A DNA stretch of 64,000 nt from NCBI GenBank assembly GCA_037893245.1, contig JBAIAA010000262.1:1736001-1800000 (forward strand), written 5' to 3'. Source of the stretch: Crossaster papposus (lineage: Eukaryota > Echinodermata > Asteroidea > Velatida > Solasteridae). Under the pieces are notes generated by a model that was not told the origin of the DNA, did not search any database, and saw only the letters and a program-made list of their open reading frames with translations. Of this stretch, positions 61,718 to 64,000 are shown piece by piece; within the stretch, counting starts at the first letter, position 1, and every line of letters starts with the position of its first letter. Made by a program: the position numbers and the translations under genes.

Positions 61718-62615
61718 TCATGTGAATTTAGAAACAGCAAACAAAATTAAAGCAGACATTCTAAAAACATTCTAAAATATGTATTACATTTAAATAACTG
61801 TAAAGCAAAAATACCTCTTTAGCAGAGCGAGGTTTTGGTCCTCGGACCTGTGGGTTATGGGCCCAGCACGCTCCCACTGCTCCACTCTACTTCATGTAAA
61901 TTTAGAAACAGCAAACAAAATGAAAGCAGACATTCTAAAAACTTTCTAAAATATTTATTAAATTTGAATAACAGTGAAGCAAACATACCTCTTTAGCAGA
62001 GCGAGGTTTTGGTTTTCGGACCTCTGGGTTATGGGCCCAGCACGCTCCCACTGCAACACTCTGCATAACTATTGTTAATAAAAATGAAATCACTATCAAG
62101 GAAATAATTATCCTGAGCAGACCGAGGTTGTGGTCATCCGAACTCTCGGTTACTGACCAAGAAAGTGTCTACTTCGTCACTCTGAGTCGAGTACCTCAAG
62201 TCATACCAAAAACTTGTTAGCAGAGCGAGGTTTCGATCCTCGGACCTCTGGGATATGGGCCCAGCACGCTTCCACTGCGCCACTCTGCTTCATGTGAATT
62301 TAGAAACAGCAAACAAAATGAAAGCAGGCATTCTAAAAACATTTTAAAATATTTATTACATTTGAATGACAGTGAAGCAAAAATACCTCTTTAGCAGAGC
62401 GAGGTTTTGGTCCTCGGACCTCTGGGTTATGTGCCCAGCACGCTCCCACTGCAACACTCTGCGTAACTATTTTTAATGAAAATGAAATCACTATCAAGGA
62501 AATAATTATCCTGAGCAGACCGAGGTTGTGGTCATCCGAACTCTCGGTTACTGACCAAGAAAGTGTCTACTTCGTCACTCTGAGTCGAGTACCTCAAGTC
62601 ATACCAAAAACTTGT

Positions 62616-62687
62616 TAGCAGAGCGAGGTTTTGGTCGTCGGACCTCTGGGTTATGTGCCCAGCACGCTCCCACTGCAACACTCTGCG
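62616..62687 (-). pseudogene. B-type element in the A slot
   Basis: B-type throughout, but with A-type 3' flank (ACAAGTTTTTGG) above a D relic. It has one T-stem change (gtcgtcgg on the plus strand). Confidence 0.6.
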
Positions 62688-62839
62688 TAACTATTTTTAA
62701 TGAAAATGAAATCACTATCAAGGAAATAATTATCCTGAGCAGACCGAGGTTGTGGTCATCCGAACTCTCGGTTACTGACCAAGAAAGTGTCTACTTCGTC
62801 ACTCTGAGTCGAGTACCTGAAGTCATACCAAAAACTTGT

Positions 62840-62910
62840 TAGCAGAGCGAGGTTCAATCCTCGGACCTCTGGGTTATGGGCCCAGCACGCTTCCACTGCG
62901 CCACTCTGCT
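62840..62910 (-). pseudogene. iMet copy with T-loop deletion (71 nt)
   Basis: The plus strand reads ggttcaatcc where the consensus is ggtttcgatcc, a one-base loss that removes the CGA core of box B. Otherwise consensus. Confidence 0.7.
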
Positions 62911-64000
62911 TCATGTGAATTTAGAAACAGCAAACAAAATTAAAGCAGACATTCTAAAAACATTCTAAAATATGTATTACATTTAAATAACAGTAAAGCA
63001 AAAATACCTCTTTAGCAGAGCGAAGTTTTGGTCCTCGGACCTGTGGGTTATGGGCCCAGCACGCTCCCACTGCTCCACTCTACTTCATGTAAATTTAGAA
63101 ACAGCAACAAAATGAAAGCAGACATTCTAAAAACTTTCTAAAATATTTATTAAATTTGAATAACAGTGAAGCAAAAATACCTCTTTAGCAGAGCGAGGTT
63201 TTGGTCTTCGGACCTCTGGGTTATGGGCCCAGCACGCTCCCACTGCAACACTCTGCGTAACTATTTTTAATAAAAATGAAATCACTATCAAGGAAATAAT
63301 TATCCTGAGCAGACCGAGGTTGTGGTCATCCGAAATATCGGTTACTGGCCAAGAAAGTGTCTACTTCGTCACTCTGAGTCGAGTACCTCAAGTCATACCA
63401 AAAACTTGTTAGCAGAGCGAGGTTTCGATCTTCGGACCTTGGGTTAAGGGCCCAGCACGCTTCCACTGCGCCACTCTACTTCATGTAAAGTTAGAAACAG
63501 CAAACAAAATGAAAGCAGACATTCTCAAAACATTCTAAAATATGTATTACATTTGAATAACAGTGAAGCAAAAATACCTCTTTAGCAGAGCGAGGTTTTG
63601 GTCTTCGGACCTCTGGGTTAAGGGCCCAGCACGCTCCCACTGCACCACTCTGCGTAACTATTTTTAATGAAAATGAAATCACTATCAAGGACATAATTAT
63701 CCTTAGCAGACCGAGGTTGCGGTCATCCGAAATATCGGTTACTGGCCAAGAAAGTGTATATTTCGTCACTCTGAGTCGAGTACCTCAAGTCATACCCAAA
63801 ACTTGTTAGCAGAGCCAGGTTTCGATTCTCGGACCTCTGGGTTATGGGCGCAGCACGCTTCCACTGCGCCACTCTGCTTCATGTGAATTTAGAAACAGAA
63901 AACAAAATTAAAGCAGACATTCTAAAAACATTCTAAAATATGTATTACATTTGAATAACAGTGAAGCAAAAATACCTCTTTAGCAGAGCGAGGTTTTGGT

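Larger units (their letters stand above)
1..64000 (-). repeat. tandem initiator-tRNA (iMet) gene array, whole window
   Basis: Apart from one insertion at 33198-33511, the whole window consists of 72-bp iMet-like elements on the minus strand, separated by a few stereotyped spacers. Two modules explain nearly all spacing between elements. One is 174 bp (72-bp tRNA-like element plus 102-bp spacer). The other is 224 bp (72-bp B element, 49-bp spacer, 72-bp D relic, 31-bp spacer). Combined they give the common 398-bp period. Occasional 1-bp indels give 173 or 225. Both edges are array sequence, so the array continues beyond the window. No protein-coding gene is seen, and the longest open frames are under 95 codons and repeat with the array. 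Confidence 0.95.

Noticed and set aside
1..64000. CRISPR array
   Set aside because: Repeats are 72 bp, imperfect and separated by repeated spacers, not unique ones, and they fold as tRNA.
1..64000. tRNA-derived SINE family
   Set aside because: Copies are in strict head-to-tail order without poly(A) or simple tails, target duplications or a conserved tRNA-unrelated body. The 3' ends are mature tRNA ends followed by T-runs.
1..64000. Prokaryotic or organellar origin
   Set aside because: A1:U72, the A54/A60 T loop, internal box A and B, no encoded CCA and Pol III type T-runs all indicate a eukaryotic nuclear initiator.
1..64000. Other tRNA species such as genuine tRNA-Lys, tRNA-Thr or tRNA-Ile, from the CTT, AGT and AAT anticodons
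   Set aside because: Outside the anticodon these copies align with initiator Met and keep its C33 and body sequence, so they are altered iMet copies.

Overview
This 64 kb window is eukaryotic nuclear DNA made almost entirely of a tandem array of initiator tRNA-Met (CAU) genes and their decayed copies. All of them lie on the minus strand. The consensus copy folds into a 72-nt cloverleaf with the features of a eukaryotic initiator: an A1:U72 pair, three G:C pairs closing the anticodon stem, C33 before the CAU anticodon, and an A54...A60 T loop (AUCGAAA) in place of TPsiC. The T-stem (CGAGG/CCTCG) and D-loop (AGTGGAA) look, from memory, more like invertebrate initiators than vertebrate ones, so an invertebrate animal is my low-confidence guess. 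I see no protein-coding gene. Every open frame is under 95 codons, recurs at the repeat period, and runs through tRNA and spacer alike.

The array is built from two modules. The 174-bp S module is one 72-bp tRNA-like element plus a 102-bp AT-rich spacer. The 224-bp L module is a tRNA-like element, a 49-bp spacer, a second decayed tRNA-like element, and a 31-bp spacer. I recognise four families of 72-mer. Family A is true iMet. Family B has an altered box B, a C1:U72 mismatch and a damaged box A. Family C keeps A1:U72 but has the altered box B and a G:U acceptor pair. Family D is an old relic, about 50 of 72 positions identical to A without gaps. By hand count there are about 320 A/B/C-type elements and about 127 D relics. 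Thirty A copies match the consensus exactly, and several dozen more differ by one or two bases.

Modules are grouped into higher-order repeats that change along the window. About 1-8.2 kb has a 1542-bp unit. About 7.9-13.3 kb has nested 1142- and 2335-bp units. About 14-23.6 kb has 572-, 1539- and 1541-bp units. About 24.4-25.9 kb has a 746-bp unit. From about 30 to 58 kb, and again after 63.4 kb, two subfamilies dominate: A3 (anticodon changed to CTT) and C3 (broken anticodon stem). This part includes runs of pure 174-bp monomers and 3124- and 3240-bp duplications. Material from about 26.6-31.7 kb recurs, rearranged, at about 58.6-63.9 kb.

The only foreign DNA I found is a 314-bp foldback element with inverted termini and an 8-bp target duplication at 33198-33511, a probable hAT-type MITE sitting inside a D relic. 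Consensus genes keep internal boxes A and B, and most have a short downstream T-run for RNA polymerase III. Some, however, have lost that T-run. How many copies are transcribed cannot be judged from sequence alone.
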